From assembly GCA_009746045.1 (NCBI GenBank), contig RPFO01000213.1, positions 7,936,478 to 8,000,477 on the forward strand: 64,000 bases of DNA, given 5' to 3'. Shown piece after piece: positions 1-11,700 of the stretch. Numbering within the stretch: position 1 is the stretch's first letter; the number at the start of each line of letters is the position of its first letter. A program made the position numbers and the translations under genes. The notes under the pieces were generated by a model. That model worked only from the letters and a program-made list of their open reading frames with translations, was not told where the DNA came from and ran no database searches. The DNA comes from Mesostigma viride (Eukaryota; Streptophyta; Mesostigmatophyceae; Mesostigmatales; Mesostigmataceae).

Positions 1-843
1 CGAAGGTGGTGCTCATATATTGTTCTGAGGTACTCAAATTGAATGAGTGGCAATCTTCATGCAAGCGTTTGGAGGTGGCACAGGGAGGGTAGCCGCTTCC
101 ATGGTTTGCACGGGGGCTGCCAAATAAGTGACGCAAGCTGTGGCGTGCAGTTATCCAATGTGGGGTTTTGTGCTCGGTGGACATCCGCCACATGAAGCGT
201 GAAACGGGCAGCCGCGGGTGAACAGCGTGTGTAAGGAATGATGGGGAAGCGAAGGGGAACGTAGGAGCGTGGAGCACCCATTAGGTCACCACTCAGTCGT
301 CTGGAGTGCCAAACAGTCAGCAAACGCATGCACCTAGATGCAGTGGCGCAAGGGCATGGAGAGTGCGGCCCATGATGCAAGCATGGGGCTTCAATAAGAG
401 CTTTGATAGGCGACACCTAACAAAGCTGGGCCACCAAACAAAGCTGGCCTTCTGCAAGGAGGGAATGCGGGGCATGCAGTAAGGGTGCAATGCATAAGAT
501 AGTGTGTTAAACTCCCCGTGCCTTTTCGACATCCTGATTGATACCTTCCCTTTCCACCTCCCTTCCTTGCTTACGGTCTCATGCACAGTTCCATCTCCCA
601 GCTCACATCGCGAGGCTAGGACGCCACCAGAGAAGGAGGCCAACCAGCCGAGTGCCGCAATCCAGTGGAGACGTAATCTCTTTGAGGCCAGTGAACATGT
701 TGGGATCTGATGAGGGTTGCATCAATGAGGCTGCTGATGAGGCTACTGATGAGGCTGCTGACGAGGCTGCTGATGCGGTTGCACTGCCAAGCTATAGCCA
801 TCCTGTATCCATGCAGGCATGCGAGCACACAAGGCACGTACAC
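1..843. other. left edge, no gene recognised
   Basis: I see no supportable coding exon here. It lies downstream (3') of the peptidase exons on the minus strand and may hold introns or missing 3' exons of that gene. A short degenerate repeat built on GAGGCTGCTGATGAG sits at about 728-775. Minus-strand reading frames continue from the last peptidase exon to about 616 but lose all similarity to the C11 family. Confidence 0.4.
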
Positions 844-3800
844 GGTGAGGCCCATGCCGCTGTTCCCGTTGCCATAATCCCCCCCAAAGCCCGAGTACCC
901 GCCGCCGTGGTCCCACAGCTGCAAGATGACGGTTTTGCGCCTGGGCACCGCGTTAAAGCACGCGTTCATGAACCGCGTGAGCGTCACAGGGGAATCCATG
1001 TCGACCTCCCCCCAGTCCTCGATCTGCTCCCAGAAGCCGGACCGCAAGCGCAGCAGCTTGGCGGTGGAGAAGGCACTGTCGACCGCCACGTAGCTGCCAC
1101 CAGAGAGGCGCCGGATGTCGTCGGAGAGCCGGCGTGCGTCGCACACGTCGGGGTGCTCGGAGAATTTGCAGCGGTCGAGCAGGACGATCATGATGTACTG
1201 CTTGCGCACGGCACATGCCAAATCGTGCCCATGCCAGGGTCGCCGCCAAGAACAGAAACAGGCCAACCCACGGACAGGTCGTTGCCAATTCGCCAGAAAC
1301 AGGCCACCGTCATCACAGGGGCGCATGCACAGGTATGTCCCATGCATGGATGTTGCAGCAGGCATTAGTGGCATGACCAAGGAATATCACGTTGCAGGCA
1401 GTACGGAGCGAAGCACAAGTGCCAGGTCCAGCACAATGTGCGTTGGGACACTGTAGCAGAATTTTCCGTGAAAAACACAGCTCAAAAAAGGCCATTTTGT
1501 TTTTGCGTGTCCACATCCCTTATCACCTCCCCGAACGCAAATATGCAACCATTCTCCCCTATCCAACAGTCTCATGGCCCCAATTCCATTGCTACTTGAA
1601 ATCCTGGTCCCGGTCACGCCTTCACCGTCCTGCTGCGTAAAAAGCCTGCAAACAAGTACTCCTGGCGAATTCTCAAGTATAATGAGGTACCAGTTAGCAC
1701 GCGCCATGACCCGGCGATCCATTTTCCAACAATTTGTACCCCCGAACAAAACTGTCCCAACAGAGGCGCGCGCATCGTGACTCGCACACAGGGGAGATGA
1801 AACATTTTCTAAGAAACGGATATGCCCAGCAAGCCTGCCCCACACACCTCACTTGTGTTCCCGCGAGCAGCGACAAAGCCATCGTACATCTCTTCCACAT
1901 CCGAGAGCGCAAACGCCTCCAGGTTGTTGTCACCGTGCACGTACAGCATGTGCCTGCACGCAGTAAGTCAAGGGGTTGGTGGGTCAAGTGCCACAGTATG
2001 GGTCATATGCCACAGGATGCATGACGCAGCGTGTTCTAGGCAAGTCACACCCTCCATTGTTGTCAGCACAGCTGCGACTAGCCACCAGCACAAGTGTTTG
2101 TGGAATGGGACATTGGTGGATGCCCTCACGTGCCTGAGGCCATGTGGACATTAGCACACAAAAGTGGTTTAATAGCATACCACCATACACCACAGCTGGC
2201 CATCAAGGAACCCCGGCACATGCAGCAATTCACATTACAGTGAGCAAACATCCGTCATTACCGGAATGAATAGCAGCCAGGTGAGGCCTAAGGCAGTGGT
2301 GGGGGGAATGCGTCCAAGAACCTGTTAAGGGGACGATGGCCTGCCCGCGGCTACTGCTGTCTGTGCAGAGGCAAGGAGATATCGCAGAAAACAAAGGTGG
2401 TGTTTCGTTGCTGTGAGCATGAATTTGGAGCGGATTGGGGGGCAGAGCCCAGCTGCAAGCATGCAGCCAGCTGGGGATAGAACTCAGGGAACAACGGTAC
2501 ATGGTTGAGACAAGCACATCATGCAATCTGGCCGTCAGCCAGCACGACAACGCCATGACAGAAACCATACCCGCAGAGCTACAACAGTTTATAGTTAGCT
2601 AATGGTTGCAAGGCACGAGGCAGACACGTCCAGGCCATCAAGCTTTGAACTAGTCGCAATTGAGATAGTGATTCGTTCGTTCATTAGAAGTCCATTGGAT
2701 GTTGGCAAGAAATGTTCCCAACATCTGTATGAATAGTTGCAAAGATTGACTTTACCGAAATATCTTACTGCACCGACGATTATTGAGGAGAAATTTTTTA
2801 AAAGGCAACCTTGGTTGGTTGACTGCCTGGTACCATCAAATATCCCTGCCTGCCGAGGTAGATCGTGAATCCCTGGTGTCATGTGTGCACATGCAGCCCA
2901 ACTGTGTCCTGGGACTATATACTGATCTTCAATGCCACTGGAAGATCAATGTGTGTTCATTTCCCCAGTACAATCTTGATATTTTTGAACACTATCACAT
3001 GTGACCACACTTGGTTGGTTGAGAAGGAAGGTGATTTGAATACTTTTTCTACAGTTGGAGGTTACGTTTGGCAACATGAAACAAAGTTATCCACTAAATA
3101 AAAGCAATGATGACATCGAAACAGCTGAAACCTACTGTTTCATGTCTCAGCGCACAGAAATAATCCTTGAGCAGCTGAAGAACCTGGAAGGGCTAAACTA
3201 AAATAGAATATTTCGAACAGGAAAACAATTCGTATACAGCCATCGACCACAAAATGTATTACCGTACTGCCGCAACAAAATCAAAGGGAAACCTAAACCA
3301 CCTGAACCGCATGCCAGGTTTGCTGTCGAATTTTGCGGACTCAAACTTATTTGACAACCAAATAAATAATTCGAAGTTTTTCATGCATCCATACACAACG
3401 ATCGCGTCCAATTCGCGTGTAGACTGTGCTGCACTGTGCTGTAATATGCGAAGATATAGATACGGGTACTGACGAAGGAGGGGCAAGAAACCTCAAGCAC
3501 AAATACAGACAATATTCAGAATTATATTAAAGCAGACGTTCGCGGTGCCCAAAACACTATTCATTCGAAAAAGTTCAAGTGACGCGATGTTATAGCAACA
3601 CTTTGTGAGCACCACTAACCAGTGGGACTGTCAAATCGAGTGGGCTGGGACTTTCAAAAGGCCATGGCCATTCAGGTATACCACATCTATATCATGAGTA
3701 CAATTAAGCTCCACGTCACGTGCACAGCAGCGCGGCGTCAAAGAGAATCCGACGTCGAAACTTACAGGACAGGCCCCATAGGAGAGCTCGTCTGCAGCAG

Positions 3801-3956
3801 CTGGCGGACCTTGCCGTGCAGACCTGCACCTGAAGGCTGGACCGGGGCGTTACGCAATATGTCCGGGTTATTAATCTGAAGGCTGGGCAGCCGGGCCTCC
3901 ACAACGCAGACTCCAACCAGGCATAGAAGGAGCATAACCTTGGTACATGGTCCCAT
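844..3956 (-). CDS. C11 (clostripain-like) cysteine peptidase, secreted, 3' part missing
   Basis: Three minus-strand exons have compatible phases. Exon 3956-3766 starts at an ATG in a good context (ACCATGG) and encodes a signal peptide (MGPCTKVMLLLCLVGVCVVEA, here cut after about residue 21) plus a Ser/Gln-rich stretch, ending at GTAAGT. Exon 1953-1848 encodes the family's N-terminal strand, MLYVHGDNNLEAFALSDVEE. Exon 1197-844 encodes IMIVLLDRCKF, the segment WGEVDMDSPVTLTRFM and the catalytic-His motif LWDHGGGYSGFGGD. Clostripain-family enzymes cleave after basic residues; the catalytic Cys (usually D-A-C-L-M) lies further on and was not found, so the gene is partial, broken, or continues through unrecognised exons to the left. 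The signal peptide implies secretion or an endomembrane location. An extra exon between 3766 and 1953 cannot be excluded. Family call firm, exon chain moderate. Confidence 0.72.
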
Positions 3957-5768
3957 GGTGCTTGAGCCAAATGAGCGCAACAGTGCAGCTAGCTAATCGG
4001 CGTGTCAAAAAATCGTCAAACGTCCTCTCTCGCCGGAAAACAACAGACACACGAATTAAATTACTGCGGAATTAAACGTCTACTTGAACAAACGGATCAT
4101 TCGAATGCCGTGCTTCCGGGTCGATATGTCTACTGCATTCTGCACGCCATGCGTGACGACGTCAGTAGACGCCGCCGGTATTTATCGCCTTTGCCGGCGA
4201 GAGTTCTGTTATAATTAGGAACACCCACGCATGCAATCCACGTTGAAATTTGCCGTGCGCCTGTGCCTACAGGCTTCAGCATCGCTTGCGCAATTGTGAC
4301 AGTGCGCTTGTCCCCAGCGTGGGACAAGTCAAAGACACACACACACACAGCCAAATTCCCTGCGATCACTGTGATTCCTTTTTGCCTGGTACCACTCGCA
4401 GATTTGACCTGACACAATTCTACAGTAGTGCCCCCGGTCCTCGACTCTGCCCCTTTGGCGGGGGGCAAGTCACAGCTGACAAGTCTGAAGTCACAAGCCA
4501 CTGCGCAGAAAAGTTACCAGACGGAAGTACGGCAGTGGAGAGAGATTCCGGAGAACCATTTCCGTTTCCGTTTCGGATTCGGGTTGTCAGGGGGACATGA
4601 ACTCCTTGTGGCCCGCGAGCCGTTCGTTCATGCTTCCACGTACAATTCCCGGCGATACTCGACCCGGAATCTCTCGGCCACCAACTTTTGGGAACAAATT
4701 TTGGTGAAGGCCCCGAGAATCTTGGTAAGCCGTGATACCTTGCGCGCGCCGGGTTTCCGGTCATGGTCGTACGATGTAGTGCGCCGCCAAAGCAAATTGC
4801 ATGCCGCGTTCACCGTTTCGCTTCAGCGAGCACAGAATCGGGGAAATGGGTATATTTATCCCTACATATTAAAGACCAATCCTGTGGCGGATCTCCGTAC
4901 GTTTTTCATACTTTTCCGGTCTTTTTCAGGGGTCCTCGACCAGCGAGCACAGAATCAAGACCCCAAACGGACCTTTGGCACTCTTTTTAATTATTCTCTG
5001 AGGACGTCCCGCTGAACCTTTGAAAGAAACAAGCCCTGAACAAGCCGGTAAGATACAGTATCTTGGTCCAGGTTTGTCTCAAAGGTCATGGGATCGATGT
5101 GGGTGCGTATTTGGCGCCCACTAGATAGCCCAAGGACGCGACGGGCGTTACGGTTACTCGCGCTCATGTGCATAGGTACCTAACAAGGCTGGCAGCACGA
5201 AAACGTGCTGACGCTTCGTTCATCATGCTCAAGCAAGATCAAGCATTTTCCACTTCTCTGTCACTCTGCCAGAAAATATCGCAGCGTCATAGCCTAGACT
5301 AAGATTGGGAGAAATTTGCGGGCTAAGCAGATTGCAGCCCGCATTGCATACTAATTACCGTCTACGCCTCTAAATGCATTCGAGGTATTGAAGGCCTCTA
5401 GCGGAATCTCTGCTTCGGCATTGCTGTTTGGGCTTGCAGCTTAGCTTTTGAAGTCCGAAAGGCATTTTTCTGAGCAAGTGCTGGTGGCTCCTTCGCTAAC
5501 CGTTGGGAGTTTCACTAGGCTGCTTATAGTTGGGTCTGTCACGCCGAGTGTGAGGTCCCATGCCACACCGAAGGTAGCATTTGGCATGACAATGGCGTTG
5601 ACATCTCCATGCTTAAAAGAAAGTAGGCTTACTGGTAAGTAATATGATGTTCTTACTCAGGAGCCACCATTGCCTTGGGGTAGACCGCGCCATTCCCCTA
5701 GCCCATAACGAAGGCTGCTGATAGCTGCTCGTCCTCCTCTTCGCCGACTATAGCTGACCATTTGCGCC
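3957..5768. promoter_or_regulatory. divergent upstream region of the peptidase and ORP genes
   Basis: This 1.8-kb stretch separates the minus-strand peptidase start (3956) from the plus-strand ATG assigned to the ORP gene (5769). It must hold both promoters unless a further gene was missed. Visible features are a short CA run at about 4337-4352 and a degenerate TTTCCG repeat at about 4558-4580. No TATA box or motif can be assigned with confidence, and none of the frames resembles a known protein. Confidence 0.4.
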
Positions 5769-8700
5769 ATGGCTGCCTCGGAGGAAGAAGTAAGTAACTT
5801 TGCGTGCAAAAAACACCGCGCACCGTCATTGGCGTGCTTTCCGCGAGCAGACGCATCCTGCTGGTTATACAAACTAATGCCACACAACGCATGCACGGGT
5901 GGCCTGCTTTTGTGATTCAGATTCGGCAGGAGCTCGAGCGTATGTCTGCTTCGGATGAGAGCCAGTCGAGTCGTGGAGCCGGCACGGTCGGCTACCGGTT
6001 CAATAGCCCAGCGGACTTGCAGGCAGTGAAGGACCAACGGCGGTATGACTCGCAGCTCTTTTTTGAATGCGAGAGACAGAAGCATGTTGTTATGATGGTC
6101 CCTTTGTCTAAGTGGTGTTTGTGGACCGTCGTTTTGCAGGTTTGTGGGGCAAGCCACAAATTGACAACTGTTACATTCAGCCACTGCTGAAGTGATGTCG
6201 CAATGCAGAGTGCATGTGGATGATCATGTGCGGCCGAGCAGCGCTGCTGGAGCAAATCGTTTTGTCACCTAGCAATTTGAGGATAGCATTCCTATCTGTT
6301 GTCTATATTAAAGTATGGTATAGTATTCGACCTGATGCCCCTGCTGCTGTCTCGTGTGGAACCCTCTACCCCGCGTTGACTGTAGCTTCTCTGCTTATGA
6401 TGACAGCCTGACAGAAAAGCATCCTCAGGTATGTGATTGCGTGCATGTGTCCGCACCTGGGTAGGGATGGCAGAAACTACCATGGGTGTGCTGTTGCCTT
6501 GAAATCACTGGCTGCACATGAGTTAACCCCCCCGCCCTTTCCATCAGCAGTCGCACATGGCTCAACGCCCCCCTCAGCACCCCTGGTGCCATCACTGGTG
6601 ACTCCCCCATCCTCATCTCGTCACCAGTTGCACGTGACTCCCCCCCCTCCTTCCCTGCCACCACTGGCTACACCTGACTCAAGCGCGCCCCCCTCACCCC
6701 CACCCACCCACCCCCACCCTCACCCACCCACCCACACCATTTTTTACGGATGGCTTACCTCACGGCAATTTATATCCGGATGAAGGTGGGAAACCCAGCT
6801 CTTTCATTGCGGATCACACGCGATGCACCCCTCCCCCCCACACTACCCCCACTTCACCCAATCACTGGTGACGCCCACCCACCCACCCACCCACCCACCC
6901 ACCCACCCACCCACCCACCCACCCACCCACCCACCCACCCACCCACCCACCTCCTTCCGTCACTGGTTACTCTCACCCCCGCCTCCCACCAGCTCACTAT
7001 GGGAATGGCTCAAGGTGGTCGGGGCCAAGGCGTTTGAGGGCGCCAACCTCACCAAGCTCTCCCTCCCCGTGACCCTCTTCGAGCCACGCTCATGGCTCGA
7101 ACGCATCACCGACAATTGGGCGTTTGCCGACTACCTGTTCCTGGCAGCCGAGTGCAAGGATGACCCGGTGCAGCGGCTCAAGTGAGTGACCATGGCTGGT
7201 GAGGTGGCGGTGGCGGTGGGCTCGCGGTGGCGGCAGGCAGTTGAAGTGGCGGCAGCGTTGAGCACTTTCAGTGGGTATGGGTGATGGGCGGTTGAAGTGG
7301 CAGTGGTATTGGGCTGGTGAAGTGGCGGTGTTGTTGGGCTGGTGAAGTGGCGGTGGTGTTGGGTGGTTGAAGTGGCACTGGTGATGGGCTGGTGAAGTGG
7401 CGGTGGTGGTGGCTGGTGAAGTGGTGGTGGCTGTGGGCAGTTGAAGTGGGTAGGGTGGTGGGCTGGTGAAGTGGCCACTTGTCGATGAAGCGGTGCCAAC
7501 AATAGCTGCCGGAGAATCGTCCACCAGAGGACTCACGTAAACGTACGTTTTAAAATTCAATGTTTTACTGGGCATAAGGATCACGCGGCAGGGCAGCTTT
7601 GGTTTGAAAGTATCTCTAGGCAGCCATGCTAGCAGCCATTTAGGCAGACCCCTCGTGTTCCCAGGCAGCGGGGTCGCTGCCGGCAGAAAAGGATCAGGCC
7701 AATCTTCGTTGGTAGTAGACAAGGTCCCCTTGCTCCTGGGCAAGTTTCTGCTGGTATGCCAAGTGGCAGGCGTCAGGGCACCGTGGGTAGTTAAAAAATA
7801 TTACATTATGTTACTACCATTGTGTCATATTTGTCTTGAATAGTAAAGGGTGGCAGACACGTCAGGGTGCTTGATACTCCATTGCACTTGATTTGGAAGC
7901 TCAGGAAGTCCTCGGGACTGAGTTTGTTGGAACGTTCGTTTTGCACGTGTTCCTGTTGGGAGAGTTCACGAGCCACATTCGAAAAGGAAATGCCGCGGAT
8001 CCAGCAGCACCGTTAGTCACAACCTCCTCAGCCTCCTCATCATGTTAAGAGTTACAGGTCTGGTTTGGTGAGGACCTTGTTTTGGTTCCGCATGCGCCAG
8101 CCGGCTGGCGAGTGGGGGAGATGGATGCATGACTGTGGCGACGATTGCTGACCCTGTTTGTGGATGGAATGCGCACATGTGTGTGCACTTGTGCGTGTGT
8201 GCATGTGTGCCTTGATGGGTGTCCGTGTGTTACTCCGGGTATGTATGTGTGTGTGCGTGTCTCTGCGTCTCTGTCTCTCTCTATATAAGTGTGTGCATGA
8301 ATGTTTATTGTCCGTGGATGTGGGGCTGGGGGGCGGGGGCGGGGATGGGGATGGGGTGGGGTGGGGGGGTGGGGGTGGGGTGGGGGTGGGGGTGGGGGTG
8401 GGGGTGGGGGTGGGGGTGGGGGTGGGGGTGGGGGTGGGGGTGGGGGTGGGGGTGGGGGTGGGGGTGGGGGTGGGGATGCGGATGCGGTTGTTGACCACGC
8501 AGGTACATCGTCTGCTTTGCGCTGGCAGGGCTCAGCAAGCAGGTGTCCCCCCACAAACCGTTCAACCCGATCCTGGGGGAGACGTATCAGGTAATGTGCT
8601 GACCCCCGTCAGCGTTGGGTTGGCCGTCACTGTAGGGATGGCTGCTCTTGTTCGTCTGTGTGCCAGTGGACGTACCCGGTAACCCTCAGCCCTCATTATC

Positions 8701-11700
8701 CGGCCTGCTCTGCTTGCTGCCCATCGGAATTCGGATCGCTCATCCCATGTGTCTTTTTTCTGCCGGTTTCTAGCCCCGCCGCTGCCCCCCCCCCCGCCCG
8801 GGATTAGTTAGGAAATCATGCTTCCCCAATCTGCTGTCTTCAAGGAAGAAAATTCAGACATTGGCCAGGCCGACAGTGGTTTGCTTCATGGCGGTTATCA
8901 ATGAATTGATGAACACGTGACTTTCGTCACGTGAGCAAAAATCCTCAAGGAATGGAATAGGATGGTCGAATATCTAACCTCCAGTTGCGCGGCCGTGGGC
9001 GCCAGAAGAGGGGAGCATTATGGCGCTAGGGTTGGGTTCTTCTTTGACAAGGTTGCGCCAAAGGAGTACGTCTAGGCTATGCACAGGTGAGCCTCTGGTA
9101 GGCTTACCTATGTCAGTTTGGTGCCATTTGGTGCATGGGATTCTCTCTGGTTGCGCAAAGAGGGATGGTGCATAGCCTGTGCTGATTTGTGCCCCGTAAA
9201 GCCCACAGTGAACTCAGCCACGCTTACACAGACACACCGTTCTTAAATACGCACGCAGACTTTCACATGCCTCCTTTCCGGTCGTATACCTCCCATCCAG
9301 CTTCGATTCCTCCCAATGGCAGCCACTGGCAAACGTACTCTCCTAGCCACCCTCCACCTACGTTACTATTTCCACCCCGACTCCACCATATTCACCTCAA
9401 CATGTCTCACCCACTCACCCACACACGAATCAACCAATGGGTTGCCCATGTCCCGGCATGCAAGTAACAATCCCAGTACCCATCCACGGCACGCGCCACC
9501 GACCCCTCAATAATCACCCCGCCACACACATCTTGCCCCACAGGCGGAGATGCACCGCGAGGGCAGCGACAACCGGCTGCTCGTGTTTGCGGAGCAAACC
9601 AGCCACCACCCGCCTGTCAGCAAATGGTGAGCAGCAAGTGGCGTCCGCAAGTGGGTGAATGTGGCAGATGCCAGCTTTGCAGGCAGTTATTTTGCTACTG
9701 TTGCAGTACCAATCGTACCAAAAAATAATTCACTGCAAAACAACCACCACCCGCCCCCACCGGCAAATGATGCACACGGCAGCTGCCAGCGTTGCAGTTA
9801 GTTTGCAACAACCTGTCGTGGAATATGCCATGAAATATGATATTTTTGGTGGCTCCTTACCTGATCATTTGTAATCATACTACAGTACGTGATTTGTGCT
9901 ACTGCACTGGCGCGCACTTTCCTTTTTCTATGAATCTGCCTCCTTTTTCAATATGATACTCGGTTATATGTATACCAACTTTGTTTCCTTGAGAAGAAGG
10001 AGCTCAAGAATAGTTATGAGTGATATACTAGGCTCAAGAGCAAGAGGCGAGCTGCGGTTCTGCTTTCCGTCTTGTTTCTACCGGCACCTGGATAGAAACA
10101 AGCTGGAGTCAACACCTGGTCAAGGGCGCACCAGTACCTCCCACCAATGGCAAACTTGATCCAGATCTCGCTGCCTGTGAATGTGCCTATTTCCCTTGTG
10201 GTGGACGTCGCACGTGGGCATTGCTTGTTATTGGTCAGTAGAAAGTCCCTTCTCAATCAAGGGTCAGACCGTGATTGAATGTCACGTTGTGGCGGTGACC
10301 AACGACCCATCGACCGTGAATGACCCACCGACCTGCTATCATTGACCTTTCGTTCCTTCCCCATGCCTGCGCCTGCATTATTCCCTCCTGTGCTCGCGGC
10401 CGCTTCTCTCCCCCCACCACCACCACCACGCCTCTGCAGGGAGGTCTACGACACCGGCAAGCGCGTGAGCTTCACGGGGACTGGCAGCTGGAGCGCGCAG
10501 GTGTACGGGAACGCGATCAAAGGCCACCAGGACGGTCAGAGCTGCGTGGCGTTCCCCAGCGACGGCGCGGTCGTCTCGTGGGAGCTTCCGGATGTGATGC
10601 TCAAGGGCATCCTGTGGGGCGAGCGGTACCTCATGTACCAGGGGAAGATGACGTTTCGGGACGACCTCAACCGGCTGCGGTGAGGGGGGGGGGAGGGGGG
10701 GGGGGGGGTTGGGATAGCACCTAGCACCTAGGGATTACCTCAACCAGCTTAGGGGAGGGGAGGGGGGAGGATAGCACCTAGGAACTACCTCAACCGGCTG
10801 AGGTGGGGGTGGGGGTGGGGTGGGGGGGATGGGTGGGGGGTGGGGGTGGGTGGGGGTGGGTGGGGGGGTGGGGGGGGGGTGGGGGGGCTGCCACTGGTTC
10901 CTTGGCTGGTTGCTTTGCCATTCCGTTCACCGTTTCCTCCACGGTTGCCATCAGATTTCCTTTACCATGTGTGCCAGGTCTAAGGCTTCTCTCCCCGTAT
11001 TTCTGACACTAAGCTTACTCCTAATCACTTGCATTCCTACCCGCTTCGTGGGGCCGCCCTTTGCTGCCAGGTGCGAGATCGTGTTTGACCCTGTGGCCAG
11101 CCAGGGCAGCTACCTGGGAAACTGGTGGAACGGCGTCAAGAGCACGCCCGATGAGTTTGCGGGCCAGATCGTGCGAGTCAACGAGGGCGGCGAGGGGGTG
11201 GCGGCCGTGCTGGCACAGGTGGCGGGCAACTGGCTGTCACACATTGAGATCGACAAGAAGAGGTCAGTTTCCTGTTTGACAAGGCGCCGCCAGGCTGCTT
11301 TTTCTGCTGCGAACAGCTGTGGGTGGTGAGGTTGGCAAGGAGCGGTGAGGTGTGTACATAACAAAGTGTCCTTGGCAATGTGTGGTGACGAGTGGTGAGA
11401 TTTGCAAAAAGCGGTGAGGGGTGGCACAAAATTGACAAGAATGGGCTCGGGGTGATGGAATTATTGTTCTTAACAAAATGCAGTGGGGATTGAGGAGTTT
11501 TTTTCCGTTGGCAGCAAACTACCACGCGCTCTTATCAGCACTGCGCAACGGGGCGGCCACCACGGCTTTCTTTGGTTTCCTCCACAAAATCATAACCCCG
11601 TTTATTTAACCTTAGTCGGGAAACTACCCGACCTGTCGGGTAGTTTGACAAACGGTCAAATTTCGCGCCGCGCCGAGAGCGCCGCGCCACTTGTGACGGA

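Noticed and set aside
1984-2193. EGF-like exon in the peptidase gene
   Set aside because: CADNNGGC...TRC is suggestive, but no donor gives the phase needed for the next exon except a weak GG|GTGTGA, and direct splicing of the neighbouring exons is already in phase. Not listed as a feature.
6433-6783. Pro/Ser/His-rich frame as an N-terminal ORP exon
   Set aside because: Low-complexity intron sequence leading into (CCCA)n, and no acceptor upstream of the one protein-like piece (DGLPHGNLYPDEG at 6742-6780).
8052-8682. Pro-Thr, Pro or Gly repeat frames over the (GGGGGT)n tract
   Set aside because: Open only because the hexamer repeat lacks stops; the region is an intron of the ORP gene.
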